From contig NZ_JAWLCI010000022.1 of NCBI RefSeq assembly GCF_041687215.1, forward strand, positions 1 to 64,000: a stretch of 64,000 nucleotides of DNA, read 5' to 3'. The DNA is from Mariniphaga sp041687215 (GTDB lineage Bacteria > Bacteroidota > Bacteroidia > Bacteroidales > Prolixibacteraceae). The notes below the pieces were generated by a model. It did no database searches. It was not told the origin of the DNA and saw nothing but the letters and a program-made list of their open reading frames with translations. Of the stretch, positions 1 through 8,572 are shown piece by piece (the first letter of the stretch is position 1; each line of letters opens with the position of its first letter). The position numbers and the translations under genes are program-made.

Positions 1-1
1 C

Positions 2-394
2 TACAAAACCATTCTTCATCAGGCTGTCACACTGGTTGTGTCGGAGGACGGAAAGATTCAAAAAGTTTTGCATATTCATACCGATGTTTCTTACCTGAAC
101 ATGCAGGTGGATCATAAAATTTCGTTTGTCAGCAGTAAGCGGCCTTCATTCTATTCCCTGGACACTGACGATAAATTTCAACCGCTGAAAAATAACTGCA
201 AAAAACAGCTTACGGGGCGGGAAACGGAAATCCTGCAAAAAATGGCGCAAGGCAAGGATATTAACACCATTGCATCGGAACTATTTATTTCTCCGCACAC
301 CGTAAAAACGCATAAAAAAAATATACTCCGTAAATCGGGTTGTAACAATATTACCGAGGTGGTGGCGCGGTGTGTGCGGGAAGGGGCAATATGA
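2..394 (+). CDS. LuxR/NarL-type HTH transcriptional regulator (5' truncated)
   Basis: The frame is open from base 2, so the start lies left of the window; the ATG at 38 is internal. The last 60 or so residues form a LuxR (GerE) helix-turn-helix: LTGRE at its start, then ISPHTVKTHKKNI as the recognition helix. The visible part before it resembles the tail of a PAS-like sensory domain. The full-length gene at 41526-42209 has the same layout (PAS then LuxR), so this is probably a one-component or PAS-linked regulator rather than a REC-type response regulator. That point is inference, because the N-terminus is not visible. Confidence 0.85.
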   Translation, partial: YKTILHQAVTLVVSEDGKIQKVLHIHTDVSYLNMQVDHKISFVSSKRPSFYSLDTDDKFQPLKNNCKKQLTGRETEILQKMAQGKDINTIASELFISPHTVKTHKKNILRKSGCNNITEVVARCVREGAI

Positions 395-453
395 AAAGGA
401 TTCACGCCCTCTGCTAAACCTGGTTCATAAACACAATTTGTTTAGCAAGGTCA

Positions 454-2280
454 TTATCGGAAAAATACCGGCGCCGGTTTTCCAATTTCAAAATCGCGGA
501 AGCCGAAATCGGTGGTTTGAAAGGAGTTGAGTTTGAAAATATTATTTCCTTTACCGGGAATTACCGGGTAAAACGAAATGGACAGTTGAAAAGCATTCAT
601 AACCAGGTTGTCGTTTTTTATTAAAACGCCCAACCCAATTTGCGAATAGAGTTTGCTTTCGCGAAACCCATTTGCTGCATCGCCAAGCATTCCCAGCGAA
701 AAGTTTAGATAGGGGCCAAAATGAAACCCGATAAAATTCCACGGAGCATAAGATTGGGTTTGCGATGTAAGCAACAAACGGCTGGTGCCCGACAATACAG
801 TGCTGTTGAATCCTCTTATCCCGTATTCGTTGTTAATGGTTAAACTGTCGTAACTGGTGCGGTGGATGCCAATAATTGCTTGTGGTTTAATAAACTGCCT
901 GAATTTCCATTGTCCGATTTCAATCAGGTTTGTAAAATAATTTGCACCAACCCTTACAACACCTTGTTCAACCTGCGCCGACCGGAGGAACGTACCCAAT
1001 TCGATGTTGGAACTCAGGTATCCCCACCGATAATAATTACCTGAAGATAAACGCGCTCCGGCATAGAAACGCCCCAAACTGTTTTTTTCCTGGTAACCGC
1101 CCGTGAGGCTAATCACTTTTCCAACCGGAACATCTTCGGTTATTCCAAACTTGAAAATAAACTTGTCTTTTACATACAACCGTGTTGTTACGCCAATGCT
1201 GGCGAGGTAAAAATTCTCGTCGCTGTAAAACCGGAGTGTGTCAATGGTTTCAGGTGGTTTTTCGGTAAACCTGATGCGGATAAAACGCGCCGCAGAAATA
1301 AACCGGGTGGTGCGGCTGTATTCTGAATTTCCCCCGAAAACCGGCATGGAATTGCCCGCCCAGTAATCCTGCGCATTGTATTTAAAAGGCATGGTGTTGA
1401 TGGTCCAGATTGAATCTTTGTGCAGGTGTTGCGAAAAATTTACGCCCGCCGCCCACTTGGCCAAAGGAGAAAAAAACGGCCGGTCCACAGCAAAACTTTT
1501 TATAAAATTTCCGTATTCATCGGTACCGTATTGCAGGGTGGAGTTGATATAGGTATTACGAATGTTTGGGATAAAATATTTCATTCTGTAAGCAAAGTCG
1601 CCGGTTGAATGGTTCCATACAATTCCATTTTGAAACGTGTGCCCCAGGCCAATAAAATTGTTTTCTCTGAGTTTAAAAGTAAGGCGCGAAGCAGAAATGG
1701 AACCTCCGGGAATGAGGCTCCAGCTATCAAGTTCGCGGATGAAAATATCAACAGAGTCGGAGTTTTCCGGTGCAACCTGAACGAAAAATGAGACATCGGT
1801 AATGTAATTCATGCTGCGCACCAACCGTTCCGATTCTTTAACCAACAGCGAATCGAAGGGTTGATTTTTATGAAACAGTAAAAGGTTACGAATGGTGAAG
1901 GGGTATGTTTTAATATGAAATTTATTTCCGGTTTTGGATATAAAGTTGAGCGATGCCGTTATGGTGTCGCCAATGGAATATCCAAACGGGTCGAGTGTAA
2001 TAATATCGATTTTCCTGATGATTTTTCTTTCAAAAGAGCTGTAGGGTTTCTGTATCAGCCGCTTATTCAATATTTTTTGTGCCGGCGCCGGCGCTACCGG
2101 TTTAAAAAACAAGCGGAACATAAATTTGGTAAACCCGCTTCGTTCGGAATAAGTTTCTATGTTCTCGTACAGATGGGTTGAATCTTTTTGGGTTACAGTA
2201 TCCTGTGCAAATGCGAAATCATTTGTTATCAGTAAAATAAAAAATAAAATTGCTGTTGTTCGAATCCACATTTTTTTCAT
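454..2280 (-). CDS. Omp85/BamA-TamA-like outer membrane beta-barrel protein with POTRA-like domain
   Basis: 608 residues. Residues 1-26 are a signal peptide ending FAFAQ. Roughly residues 85-185 look like one POTRA-type domain (FERKIIRKIDI, then a VRSMNYITDVSFF strand-helix pattern). The remainder is rich in alternating aromatic strands typical of a 16-strand outer membrane barrel and ends in an aromatic C-terminus (PVFFR). The family inserts proteins or moves lipids across the outer membrane. It lies downstream of mlaEFD in the same direction but 193 bp away, across a repeat element. It may therefore be the outer membrane partner of that lipid transporter; this is inference from position only. 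Only one POTRA is evident, against five in BamA and three in TamA. Confidence 0.75.
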   Translation of the reverse strand: MKKMWIRTTAILFFILLITNDFAFAQDTVTQKDSTHLYENIETYSERSGFTKFMFRLFFKPVAPAPAQKILNKRLIQKPYSSFERKIIRKIDIITLDPFGYSIGDTITASLNFISKTGNKFHIKTYPFTIRNLLLFHKNQPFDSLLVKESERLVRSMNYITDVSFFVQVAPENSDSVDIFIRELDSWSLIPGGSISASRLTFKLRENNFIGLGHTFQNGIVWNHSTGDFAYRMKYFIPNIRNTYINSTLQYGTDEYGNFIKSFAVDRPFFSPLAKWAAGVNFSQHLHKDSIWTINTMPFKYNAQDYWAGNSMPVFGGNSEYSRTTRFISAARFIRIRFTEKPPETIDTLRFYSDENFYLASIGVTTRLYVKDKFIFKFGITEDVPVGKVISLTGGYQEKNSLGRFYAGARLSSGNYYRWGYLSSNIELGTFLRSAQVEQGVVRVGANYFTNLIEIGQWKFRQFIKPQAIIGIHRTSYDSLTINNEYGIRGFNSTVLSGTSRLLLTSQTQSYAPWNFIGFHFGPYLNFSLGMLGDAANGFRESKLYSQIGLGVLIKNDNLVMNAFQLSISFYPVIPGKGNNIFKLNSFQTTDFGFRDFEIGKPAPVFFR

Positions 2281-2354
2281 TCATGAACATCATTTCTATT
2301 TCGACTGCAACAACTGTTGTTTTTCAATACTGGCTGGCTCGCGGCCGATGTCTG

Positions 2355-2450
2355 TTACTCAACTCAAACCCAGGGCGACACTCCCTCCGGTCGTTTTGCC
2401 CTGGGCTGAAATAGGTTGGCCTTTCAGGCCAAAGGCAACGCTGGTGGGGT
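2355..2450. repeat. Palindromic intergenic element (two hairpins)
   Basis: GC-richer than its surroundings and non-coding. Two perfect stems: CCCAGGGC (2369-2376) with GCCCTGGG (2398-2405), and TTGGCC (2416-2421) with GGCCAA (427 on: 2427-2432). The look is that of dispersed REP-like elements of Bacteroidota. Only one copy is in the window, so dispersal is inferred. It separates the Omp gene from mlaD. Confidence 0.5.
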
Positions 2451-2473
2451 TTTGCTGTTCGTTGACTGCCTTC

Positions 2474-3430
2474 TCACTTCTTCTCCACCGGCATTACCGT
2501 ATCTGTTTTCAACTGCAATTCTTCCGCTTCTTTTGCCTCTTCTTTGGCCTGCCGCCTGTAATATCCCCTGAAAAGGAAATTGTGTTTGAGCGCTTCCATA
2601 TTTTCGTTCAAACCTATGCTGCTTTCTTTCAGGTTAACAATGGTTTCATCAATGTTATTTACCATAACCGTATCTTTGAGCAACAATCCGATAGCTCCCT
2701 CGCCATTATTTATTTTTGTCATAATTTCGCCGAGTTCGTTGGAGGCAACTTCAGTTTTTGAGGCAGTTTTTTTCAAGCTCTCCATAAATGCAAACACATT
2801 TTCTTTGGTAACTTCTATGGTTTCATCCAACCCTTCAGAACTTTTTTTGAAGTTTTCAATGGTCAGATTCACATTTTCTGCAATGGTTTCATCCGATATC
2901 AATCTGCCCAGCATTCCCTGTCCGTTATTAATGTTCGTCATTATTTCGGCAAGTTGCAGTGTAATCACTTCGGCGCTTTCTGCAGTGGTTTTTAAACTTT
3001 CCATAATCTCATCGGTTTCAAGCGGTTCTTTCGACAAAATATGTTGTCCGTCTTCTGCCATTGGTGAATTTGTGCTTCCCTGTGTAATAATAATAATCTT
3101 GTCGCCAATAATTCCTGATGAACTAATGCTTGCATAACTGTCGGCCTTTATAAACTGTTGCACATCTCTTCTGATAAGCATGTCGATCTGTACGGTTGAA
3201 TCATTAATAATACTAATGTTATCTACAATGCCAACTTCAATTCCCGAGAACCGGATATTATTCCCGGCTTGCAGGCCGCTGATGTTTCTGAAATTGGTTG
3301 TAACTTTAAATACAGGATTAAATAAGTGCTGTTGTTTGCCAATAATGAAAATAGCCATTACAAAAATTGCAATTCCTACAACAATAAAAATTCCTAAACG
3401 TGCCTTAAACGGTGGTGTATGATTTTCCAT
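2474..3430 (-). CDS. mlaD: MlaD/MCE-family lipid-binding periplasmic protein
   Basis: 318 residues: one N-terminal membrane anchor (about 10-31), an MCE domain (about 38-120, with the NIRFSGIEVGIV core) and a long C-terminal helical region (about 140-290). The helical region contains two similar segments (EIMTNINNGQG and EIMTKINNGEG), an internal duplication. MCE proteins form hexamers that carry phospholipids between the membranes. It directly follows mlaF and mlaE in the same operon (4 bp after mlaF). The charged tail is typical of Bacteroidota MlaD. Confidence 0.9.
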   Translation of the reverse strand: MENHTPPFKARLGIFIVVGIAIFVMAIFIIGKQQHLFNPVFKVTTNFRNISGLQAGNNIRFSGIEVGIVDNISIINDSTVQIDMLIRRDVQQFIKADSYASISSSGIIGDKIIIITQGSTNSPMAEDGQHILSKEPLETDEIMESLKTTAESAEVITLQLAEIMTNINNGQGMLGRLISDETIAENVNLTIENFKKSSEGLDETIEVTKENVFAFMESLKKTASKTEVASNELGEIMTKINNGEGAIGLLLKDTVMVNNIDETIVNLKESSIGLNENMEALKHNFLFRGYYRRQAKEEAKEAEELQLKTDTVMPVEKK

Positions 3431-3434
3431 TTTT

Positions 3435-4214
3435 TTATGTTTTTTGTTTGAAAAAAGATTGAATTACCTCATCGGTTGAATTTTCAAATTCGTCGATGGT
3501 GCCTTCCATGTAAACTTCGCCGTTCTGCAACATGATAATTCTGTCGGCAGTGGCGCGGGCACATTCAATATCGTGCGTGATGATGATGGATGAAGTTTTA
3601 TATTTTTTTTGAACATCATTAATTAATGTGCTGATTCCGTCAGAAGTCACGGGGTCGAGCCCGGTTGTTGGTTCATCGTACAGCATAATCATAGGATCGA
3701 CAACTATGGTGCGCGCCAGGCTTGCCCGTTTCCGCATTCCGCCCGAAAGTTCTGAGGGCATTTTGTGTAACGTGTCGGCCAGTCCTACATTTTCCAAAAC
3801 TTCTTCAATTTTTTCGTCCCTTTCTTTTTTAGACAGTTTCTTTTTTATTCTGATCAAAGGAAATTCGAGGTTTTCTTTAATGGTCATGGAATCGTAAAGT
3901 GCGCCGCTTTGAAAAAGGAAACCAATTTTTTCCCTCAGTACTGCCAGTTTTTTACTTTTTAGTTTATTTACATTTTCGCCCAATACCGTAATCGTTCCCT
4001 GGTCGGAGTTTAGCAAACGGACAATACATTTAATAAGAACTGATTTTCCAGAGCCTGATTTTCCAAGCACCACCAGGTTTTCACCGTCATATAGCTTTAA
4101 CGATAAGTTTTTTAAAACCATCAGATCGGCAAATCCTTTACTCAGGTTATTGATTTCAATAACCGGTTCAGGTGTTTTTTTACTTTCCGGTTTTACCGTT
4201 TCATTTTTTACCAT
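3435..4214 (-). CDS. mlaF: ABC transporter ATPase, MlaF type
   Basis: 259 residues. Walker A GKSGSGKS at 51-58, signature LSGGM at 156-160, Walker B MIMLYDE at 175-181, followed by the D-loop and the switch His in IIITHDIE. The LSGGMRKR signature is characteristic of MlaF/Ttg2A ATPases of phospholipid transport. It energises MlaE on the cytoplasmic face of the inner membrane. It sits between mlaE (12 bp upstream) and mlaD (4 bp downstream), so the three are one transcript. Confidence 0.95.
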   Translation of the reverse strand: MVKNETVKPESKKTPEPVIEINNLSKGFADLMVLKNLSLKLYDGENLVVLGKSGSGKSVLIKCIVRLLNSDQGTITVLGENVNKLKSKKLAVLREKIGFLFQSGALYDSMTIKENLEFPLIRIKKKLSKKERDEKIEEVLENVGLADTLHKMPSELSGGMRKRASLARTIVVDPMIMLYDEPTTGLDPVTSDGISTLINDVQKKYKTSSIIITHDIECARATADRIIMLQNGEVYMEGTIDEFENSTDEVIQSFFKQKT

Positions 4215-4226
4215 TTCTTATTTTTA

Positions 4227-5075
4227 CTATAAAAGCATATCGGTAACCTGAACAGCAATCAAGTCAACAATTATTACGAGTAGTGAGGCAAGCACCACAG
4301 CGGAATTTGCCGCTTTGCCCACGCTTTCTGTTCCGCGCCCTGCGGAATAACCTTTGTAGCACCCCACCAGTCCGATTACTGCGCCAAAAAAGAACGTTTT
4401 AATTACGGCAGGTATAAAATCCATAAAATCAACCACCCTGAAAGCCTGGTTGAAAAACAGCACAAAACTTACGCTTCCTTTGATGTTGGCGCCTCCCCAG
4501 CTTCCCAAAATTCCAGCCGCATCGGCATATAAAACCAAAATGGGAATCATAAGCGTGGCAGCCAAAACCCTTGTAACCACCAAAAAACGTATGGGATGGG
4601 TGGACGAAACTTCCATGGCGTCAATCTGTTCCGACACTTTCATTGAACCCAACTCAGCGCCCATACCCGAACCAATTTTACCGGCACAGATTAATGCGGT
4701 AATAACCGGCCCCATTTCCCTGATGATGGATAATGCAACCATTCCGGGAAGCATGGATACGGCGCCAAAATCGGCCAAAACCGGGCGCGATTGGATGGTA
4801 AGTACCAGCCCCATTATGAGGCCGGTTACCGAAATAAGCGGTAACGTTTTATACCCGATTTGAAAACACTGGCGCAGGAATTCTTTAAATTCAAAATTCA
4901 GGGAAAAGGTTTCTTTTACTGTTTGCCAAAGAAACAAAAAGAACTCGCCTATCCCTAAAAAGAAAACATTGGCTTCCTGCGTTTTTTCATACGTTTTCTC
5001 ACCAAGCTTAATAACCTGCTTTTTTACATCGGGAAGTTTTCTAACCTGTTTTATTACAGGATCAATAATTTTCAC
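4227..5075 (-). CDS. mlaE: MlaE-family phospholipid transport permease
   Basis: 282 residues with the MlaE (YrbE) permease signature: an amphipathic start, then five or so hydrophobic helices. Conserved stretches include REMGPVITALICAGKIGSGMGAE (given here only as a landmark, residues about 133-155) and the following SEQIDAMEV. First gene of mlaE-mlaF-mlaD. Its promoter region carries the shared 40-bp direct-repeat element at 5135-5174 and a -7-like box at 5105-5112, 30 bases before the ATG. Expression therefore probably follows the stress regulon proposed here. Confidence 0.93.
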   Translation of the reverse strand: MKIIDPVIKQVRKLPDVKKQVIKLGEKTYEKTQEANVFFLGIGEFFLFLWQTVKETFSLNFEFKEFLRQCFQIGYKTLPLISVTGLIMGLVLTIQSRPVLADFGAVSMLPGMVALSIIREMGPVITALICAGKIGSGMGAELGSMKVSEQIDAMEVSSTHPIRFLVVTRVLAATLMIPILVLYADAAGILGSWGGANIKGSVSFVLFFNQAFRVVDFMDFIPAVIKTFFFGAVIGLVGCYKGYSAGRGTESVGKAANSAVVLASLLVIIVDLIAVQVTDMLL

Positions 5076-5104
5076 TTTATATTGTTAATTGTTATATCAC
5101 TTCA

Positions 5105-5174
5105 CAAAGGTTCCTGAATTTAACCAATAATACATTACATAATTCCGAAGAAGAATTACATCATTCACACATTT
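5105..5174 (-). promoter_or_regulatory. Direct-repeat promoter element, copy A (upstream of mlaE)
   Basis: On the minus strand: distal half-site GTGTGAATGATGTAA and proximal GGAATTATGTAA within 5135-5174, period 21 bp. A spacer of 22 bp follows, then the -7-like box AACCTTTG at 5105-5112 (7 of 8 to TAnnTTTG). The same layout recurs at five other promoters. Confidence 0.8.
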
Positions 5175-5193
5175 ACAGGCGAAGCCAAAGGGA

Positions 5194-6063
5194 TTAATAA
5201 CTTATGTATTCTTTTAGCAAACTGTTGCTGTGTGTGCGAGCTTTTAATTTTTCCAGAGCATGCTCCTTAATTTGTTTCACTTTCCCCCGCGATAACCCAA
5301 AATCGACCCCGATTTTTTCCAAAGGCTGGGCAACAAAACCGTTTAACCCAAAATAGCGGCGTAAAATATTGGCTTCTCTTATGGACAGGTTAGAAAGTGT
5401 ACGGTCAATTTCCTGTTGAAGCGATTCGGTAATCAACCCAGTTAGAGGACTATGCGAATCGTCACTCAAAATCAAATCATACCGGTTGTTTTCTTCTTCA
5501 TCGCCAACAGGTTCATCCATCAGTAAATCAACAGTTATAATAAACAGTACATTTTCCACAGTCTCTGTTTCTATTCCCATTGCTTCAGATAATTCATCAA
5601 TTGTTGGTTTACGAAAATATTCATGGCCTAACAGATTGGATGTTTTTTTCATTTTATTTTTTAAAATGATTTTATTGGCCGGGAGCCTCACTATTCTTGA
5701 ATTTTCGTCGAGAGCCTGTGTGATTGATTGACGAATCCACCAAACTGCATAGGAAATAAATTTAAATCCCCGTGTTTTGTCGAAGCGTTTGGCCGCTGTT
5801 ATCAGCCCCAGGTTTCCTTCATTAATTAAATCAAGTAAACCTAATCCCTGGTTTTTGTATTGGTTTGCAACCGAAATAACAAACCGGAGATTTGCTTTTA
5901 CAAGTTCTGCAATTGCTTTCCGGTCGCCTTCACTAATCCGCCGGGCAAGTTCATCCTCTTCTTTTGCTGTCAGCAGTTCAACCTGGTTTACCTCGCGCAG
6001 ATATAAATCCAGCGCTGTGCTTTTGTTATGAATTATTTGGCGGGTTATTTTCAGGTGCCTCAT
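5194..6063 (-). CDS. Divergent sigma-70 (RpoD-like, group 2) sigma factor
   Basis: 289 residues, the length and order of the Bacteroidota primary sigma: region 1.2 (about 17-45), region 2 (58-118, with DLINEGNLGL and FISYAVWWIRQSI), region 3 (about 125-190) and region 4 (215-280). It departs from the housekeeping factor in region 4.2: the second helix reads LSRGKVKQIKEHAL where the primary factor family has TRERVRQIKEKAI, so the DNA-contacting RER is changed. It is the last gene of a five-gene operon of small membrane or stress proteins (7582 down to 5194, gaps of 46, 12, 5 and 10 bp). It is probably an alternative sigma for stress rather than the essential RpoD; that role is inferred. Confidence 0.85.
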   Translation of the reverse strand: MRHLKITRQIIHNKSTALDLYLREVNQVELLTAKEEDELARRISEGDRKAIAELVKANLRFVISVANQYKNQGLGLLDLINEGNLGLITAAKRFDKTRGFKFISYAVWWIRQSITQALDENSRIVRLPANKIILKNKMKKTSNLLGHEYFRKPTIDELSEAMGIETETVENVLFIITVDLLMDEPVGDEEENNRYDLILSDDSHSPLTGLITESLQQEIDRTLSNLSIREANILRRYFGLNGFVAQPLEKIGVDFGLSRGKVKQIKEHALEKLKARTHSNSLLKEYISY

Positions 6064-6073
6064 GTAAAAAATA

Positions 6074-6463
6074 TTATTCTGATTTGATTTCCTTTTCCCT
6101 TTTGCTTAAAATATTCTGAACCAATGATTTTATCGCGTTTGGGGCATAAACAACCAGGTTTGTTATACCTAATTGTAAAATTAGGCCTAAAAGTTTTCTG
6201 GATTTATTGTTTGACCTGCCAATCATTAGCGCTCTTTTGGAAAGAAAACCTGCAACCAGACCCAGGGTAACGTTAAAAATATTATTGAAAAGATAGGGTG
6301 AAGAACCAATTTCTTTCATGGAGGTTTTGATGAGATTTGCCGGTTGAAACTTCTCCCAGGTAAGAGAAAAATTTTCCCTCATTTCCTGAAGATGAGCAGA
6401 TTTTTGCTCCTCCAGCAGATGTATTGCTTCTTTTAATTCGGCAACAGTAGATATATTTTCCAT
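6074..6463 (-). CDS. Small membrane-associated protein of unknown function
   Basis: 129 residues, family not recognised. Residues 1-35 are a charged helix, probably coiled coil. Two moderately hydrophobic segments follow (about 61-79 and 89-107), and the C-terminus is very basic and acidic (SKREKEIKSE). It lies 10 bp before the sigma factor and 5 bp after the holin-like gene, in the same operon. The layout resembles the YqjD/YqjK-type partners that accompany holin-like membrane proteins in stress operons, but no sequence match is claimed. Confidence 0.7.
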   Translation of the reverse strand: MENISTVAELKEAIHLLEEQKSAHLQEMRENFSLTWEKFQPANLIKTSMKEIGSSPYLFNNIFNVTLGLVAGFLSKRALMIGRSNNKSRKLLGLILQLGITNLVVYAPNAIKSLVQNILSKREKEIKSE

Positions 6464-6468
6464 GTTAG

Positions 6469-6810
6469 TTATAAAAACATTTGTTTAACCAGATAATTGC
6501 CAATTTTCTTTTTAATCCACTTATGCATAAAAAAGTGCGCAATCAGCCCCACAATGGCATAAAATGCCGCAATTACAAAAAATCCGTAGAAATTGTTTCC
6601 TATAATTTCACCAAGCCAAAAAGCCAGACCCAAATTGAGAAAAAGCAGAAATAAAACAAGAATTAATAAAACAACGGCATGCGGTACCAGGCTGGAAACC
6701 ACATCTGACGTTTTGTTTAATGTTTTAAGCTTTAACAACTCTATTTCCGCTACGCTGTACCTGAAGGTGCTATCCAGCAGAGATTCAATTAATTTCACGT
6801 TGTCATCCAT
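6469..6810 (-). CDS. Phage-holin-superfamily-III-like membrane protein (YqjE/DUF1469 type)
   Basis: 113 residues: an amphipathic N-terminal helix (1-35), two transmembrane helices (about 42-65 and 73-95) separated by a short loop, and a basic C-terminal tail. This is the pattern of the holin-X/YqjE family, which is chromosomal and stress-associated rather than lytic. Neighbours are a cupin upstream and the unknown 129-residue protein downstream. The assignment rests on topology and residue pattern. Confidence 0.65.
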   Translation of the reverse strand: MDDNVKLIESLLDSTFRYSVAEIELLKLKTLNKTSDVVSSLVPHAVVLLILVLFLLFLNLGLAFWLGEIIGNNFYGFFVIAAFYAIVGLIAHFFMHKWIKKKIGNYLVKQMFL

Positions 6811-6822
6811 TGTATTCTTGTG

Positions 6823-7257
6823 TTAAAGTGCTTCATTATCAATGAAATTAATATTCGTTTGCCCCAGGCTTTCGGAAATAAGCGTTAATAGAAAAACGGT
6901 TTTTTCACCGGTTGTTAAAATGTACGGTTTTTTTTCCTGAATGGTAAGCAATTCACCCCGGCCCAGAGTAAACGATTTTTCATGGGTATGAAACTTTAAT
7001 TTTCCCCAAATAACCTGAAGAATCATTTGCTCATTCTCCTGAAATGAGTTAATCTCTGTTCCCTTGTCAAATGCAGTAAGCACAATTTGCTTGTCGGGTC
7101 TGTTTAAAAGAACCATTGAATGCAAATCTCCAGTGAGCAAGGTTGGTTTATGTTTCATTTTTTCAATGAGAGTGAGCAAATTGAAGGTGTTCAATGAAGC
7201 CATAAACAACTTATTCATTTTTCGCGGAGATTGTGCTTTCAACGATTCTTTTAACAT
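6823..7257 (-). CDS. Cupin-like domain protein
   Basis: 144 residues. The central part (about 75-125) has the small-beta-barrel cupin pattern: a glycine-led strand (VIWGKLKFHTHEKSF), then LGRGELLTI, then PYILTTGEKTVFLLT. The usual metal-binding histidine set (HxH...E...H) is mostly missing; only two histidines lie near that site, so a metal enzyme is unlikely and a ligand-binding or regulatory role is possible. It lies between the YtxH protein and the holin-like gene in the sigma-factor operon. An alternative start is the second Met (MNKLFMASL), which would drop 13 residues. Confidence 0.65.
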   Translation of the reverse strand: MLKESLKAQSPRKMNKLFMASLNTFNLLTLIEKMKHKPTLLTGDLHSMVLLNRPDKQIVLTAFDKGTEINSFQENEQMILQVIWGKLKFHTHEKSFTLGRGELLTIQEKKPYILTTGEKTVFLLTLISESLGQTNINFIDNEAL

Positions 7258-7303
7258 ACTCCCTTTTTAACTTTTCAGAACGTTCACAAAATTCGGAACA
7301 TTC

Positions 7304-7582
7304 CTAAACCGGAACTGTTTTTGTGTCTTTCAAAGGTTTTTCCGTTTTACTCATTTTTTTTTCGGCAAATTCGGAAACATCATCCTTTACTTTTTCCAGT
7401 TTTTCGGTAAATGCATCAAGTAATTCATTAAATGTGTCTTTTACAGCATCTAAATAATCCTCGCCTTTCCGTGTTATTTTTTTACGGGTTTTCGATCCTT
7501 TTGCAGGGGCAAATAAAATTCCTGCCAACGCGCCGGTGGCTGCTCCGGCCAGTACGCCCAAAAAAACTTTTCCTGAACTCAT
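7304..7582 (-). CDS. YtxH domain-containing small membrane protein
   Basis: 92 residues. The N-terminus is a glycine- and alanine-rich membrane helix (5-27) followed by the YtxH hallmark LFAPAKGSKTRKKI; the rest is a charged amphipathic helix. YtxH proteins are induced by general stress in many bacteria, with unknown mechanism. It is the first gene of the operon that ends with the sigma factor and is preceded by promoter element copy B. Confidence 0.88.
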   Translation of the reverse strand: MSSGKVFLGVLAGAATGALAGILFAPAKGSKTRKKITRKGEDYLDAVKDTFNELLDAFTEKLEKVKDDVSEFAEKKMSKTEKPLKDTKTVPV

Positions 7583-7621
7583 ATTATTAATTGTTTAAAT
7601 TGATTAAATAATTTCTACTCA

Positions 7622-7691
7622 CAAAGATCAGCCATCCTGCACCGAAAAGCGTTACATAATTTCGGAAATGATTTACATCATTCACATGTTT
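7622..7691 (-). promoter_or_regulatory. Direct-repeat promoter element, copy B (upstream of the YtxH/sigma operon)
   Basis: Half-sites at 7652-7691 (minus strand ATGTGAATGATGTAA, then GAAATTATGTAA, 21 bp period). 22 bp further is the -7-like box GATCTTTG at 7622-7629. The site abuts the stop codon of the M48 gene (7692). Confidence 0.8.
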
Positions 7692-8552
7692 TTATTTCGC
7701 CTGACTGTAGTATTTCATGGCTTCGGGCATAAATTGTTTCAGCTTTCTTATTCTTGTTTCGTCCGAAGGGTGGGTGCTTAAAAACTCGGGAGGTTTTGCC
7801 CCGCCTGCATTCGACATTCTTTCCCAGAAAGGAATTGCTTCCTGAGGATTGTAGCCGGCCATGGCTGCAAATATTAACCCATACTGGTCGGCTTCAGTTT
7901 CCTGCTGCCGCGACCAGGGTAAAACTGCACCAACCGTGCTTCCAATGCCATAGGCCTGCATAAACAGATTTTGAGTTTCCTGCGGTTTTTGCGACATGGC
8001 AACCTGTAAGGCCATTCCTCCCAACTGCTGTACCATGGCCTGGCTCATTCGTTCGCTGCCATGTTTGGCAATGGCATGTGCAATTTCGTGGCCAACAACA
8101 ATTGCAAGGGCTGATTCTGACTGCGTTACTGGCAATAAACCGGTGTAAACAACCACTTTTCCGCCGGGCATGCACCAGGCATTAACCGCCGGATCATCTA
8201 CGGTATTAAACTCCCATTTATATCCTTCAATTACCGATTGCTGTCCCTGGCTATTGTAATATTTGGTAATTGCATTTGAAATACGCGCACCTACGCGGTC
8301 AACCATGGCCGCCTCCTTATTATTTGGGCTTAATACCTTGTGTTCAGACAAAAAAGCATCGTATTGGTCGGTGGCCATTAACTGCAATTCCGATTCGGGG
8401 ACCAAACTCAACTGGTTGCGGCCGGTTACCAGGTTCAAAGCGCATCCTGCCAGCAAAGTGGAAACCAGGATAAGTAACAAGTGTTTTTTAACCTGAAGGC
8501 CAATTTTTGTTACCCTGTTTTTACTACTTGTTATTTGTTGAAATGTTTTCAT
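7692..8552 (-). CDS. M48-family metallopeptidase, lipoprotein
   Basis: 286 residues. A long basic lead is followed by a lipobox LLAGC (Cys37), so the mature protein is a lipid-anchored periplasmic protease. The zinc site HEIAH is at 155-159, with the third ligand in the downstream ETEADQYG segment. This is the BepA/LoiP-like (Oma1-type M48) group that degrades or helps fold outer membrane proteins. It follows the radical SAM gene by 20 bp and so is driven by promoter copy C. An envelope-quality-control role fits the neighbouring mla and barrel genes. Confidence 0.92.
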   Translation of the reverse strand: MKTFQQITSSKNRVTKIGLQVKKHLLLILVSTLLAGCALNLVTGRNQLSLVPESELQLMATDQYDAFLSEHKVLSPNNKEAAMVDRVGARISNAITKYYNSQGQQSVIEGYKWEFNTVDDPAVNAWCMPGGKVVVYTGLLPVTQSESALAIVVGHEIAHAIAKHGSERMSQAMVQQLGGMALQVAMSQKPQETQNLFMQAYGIGSTVGAVLPWSRQQETEADQYGLIFAAMAGYNPQEAIPFWERMSNAGGAKPPEFLSTHPSDETRIRKLKQFMPEAMKYYSQAK

Positions 8553-8572
8553 TTTCTTTTTTATTTAAATTA

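Noticed and set aside
5135..5174. LytTR binding site (period 21 bp)
   Set aside because: The spacing fits, but the half-site GAATkATGTAA does not match the described LytTR nonamer, so binding by the 37696 regulator is not claimed.
6469..6810. True lytic phage holin
   Set aside because: It lies in a chromosomal stress operon without endolysin or other phage genes; the family is widespread and non-lytic.
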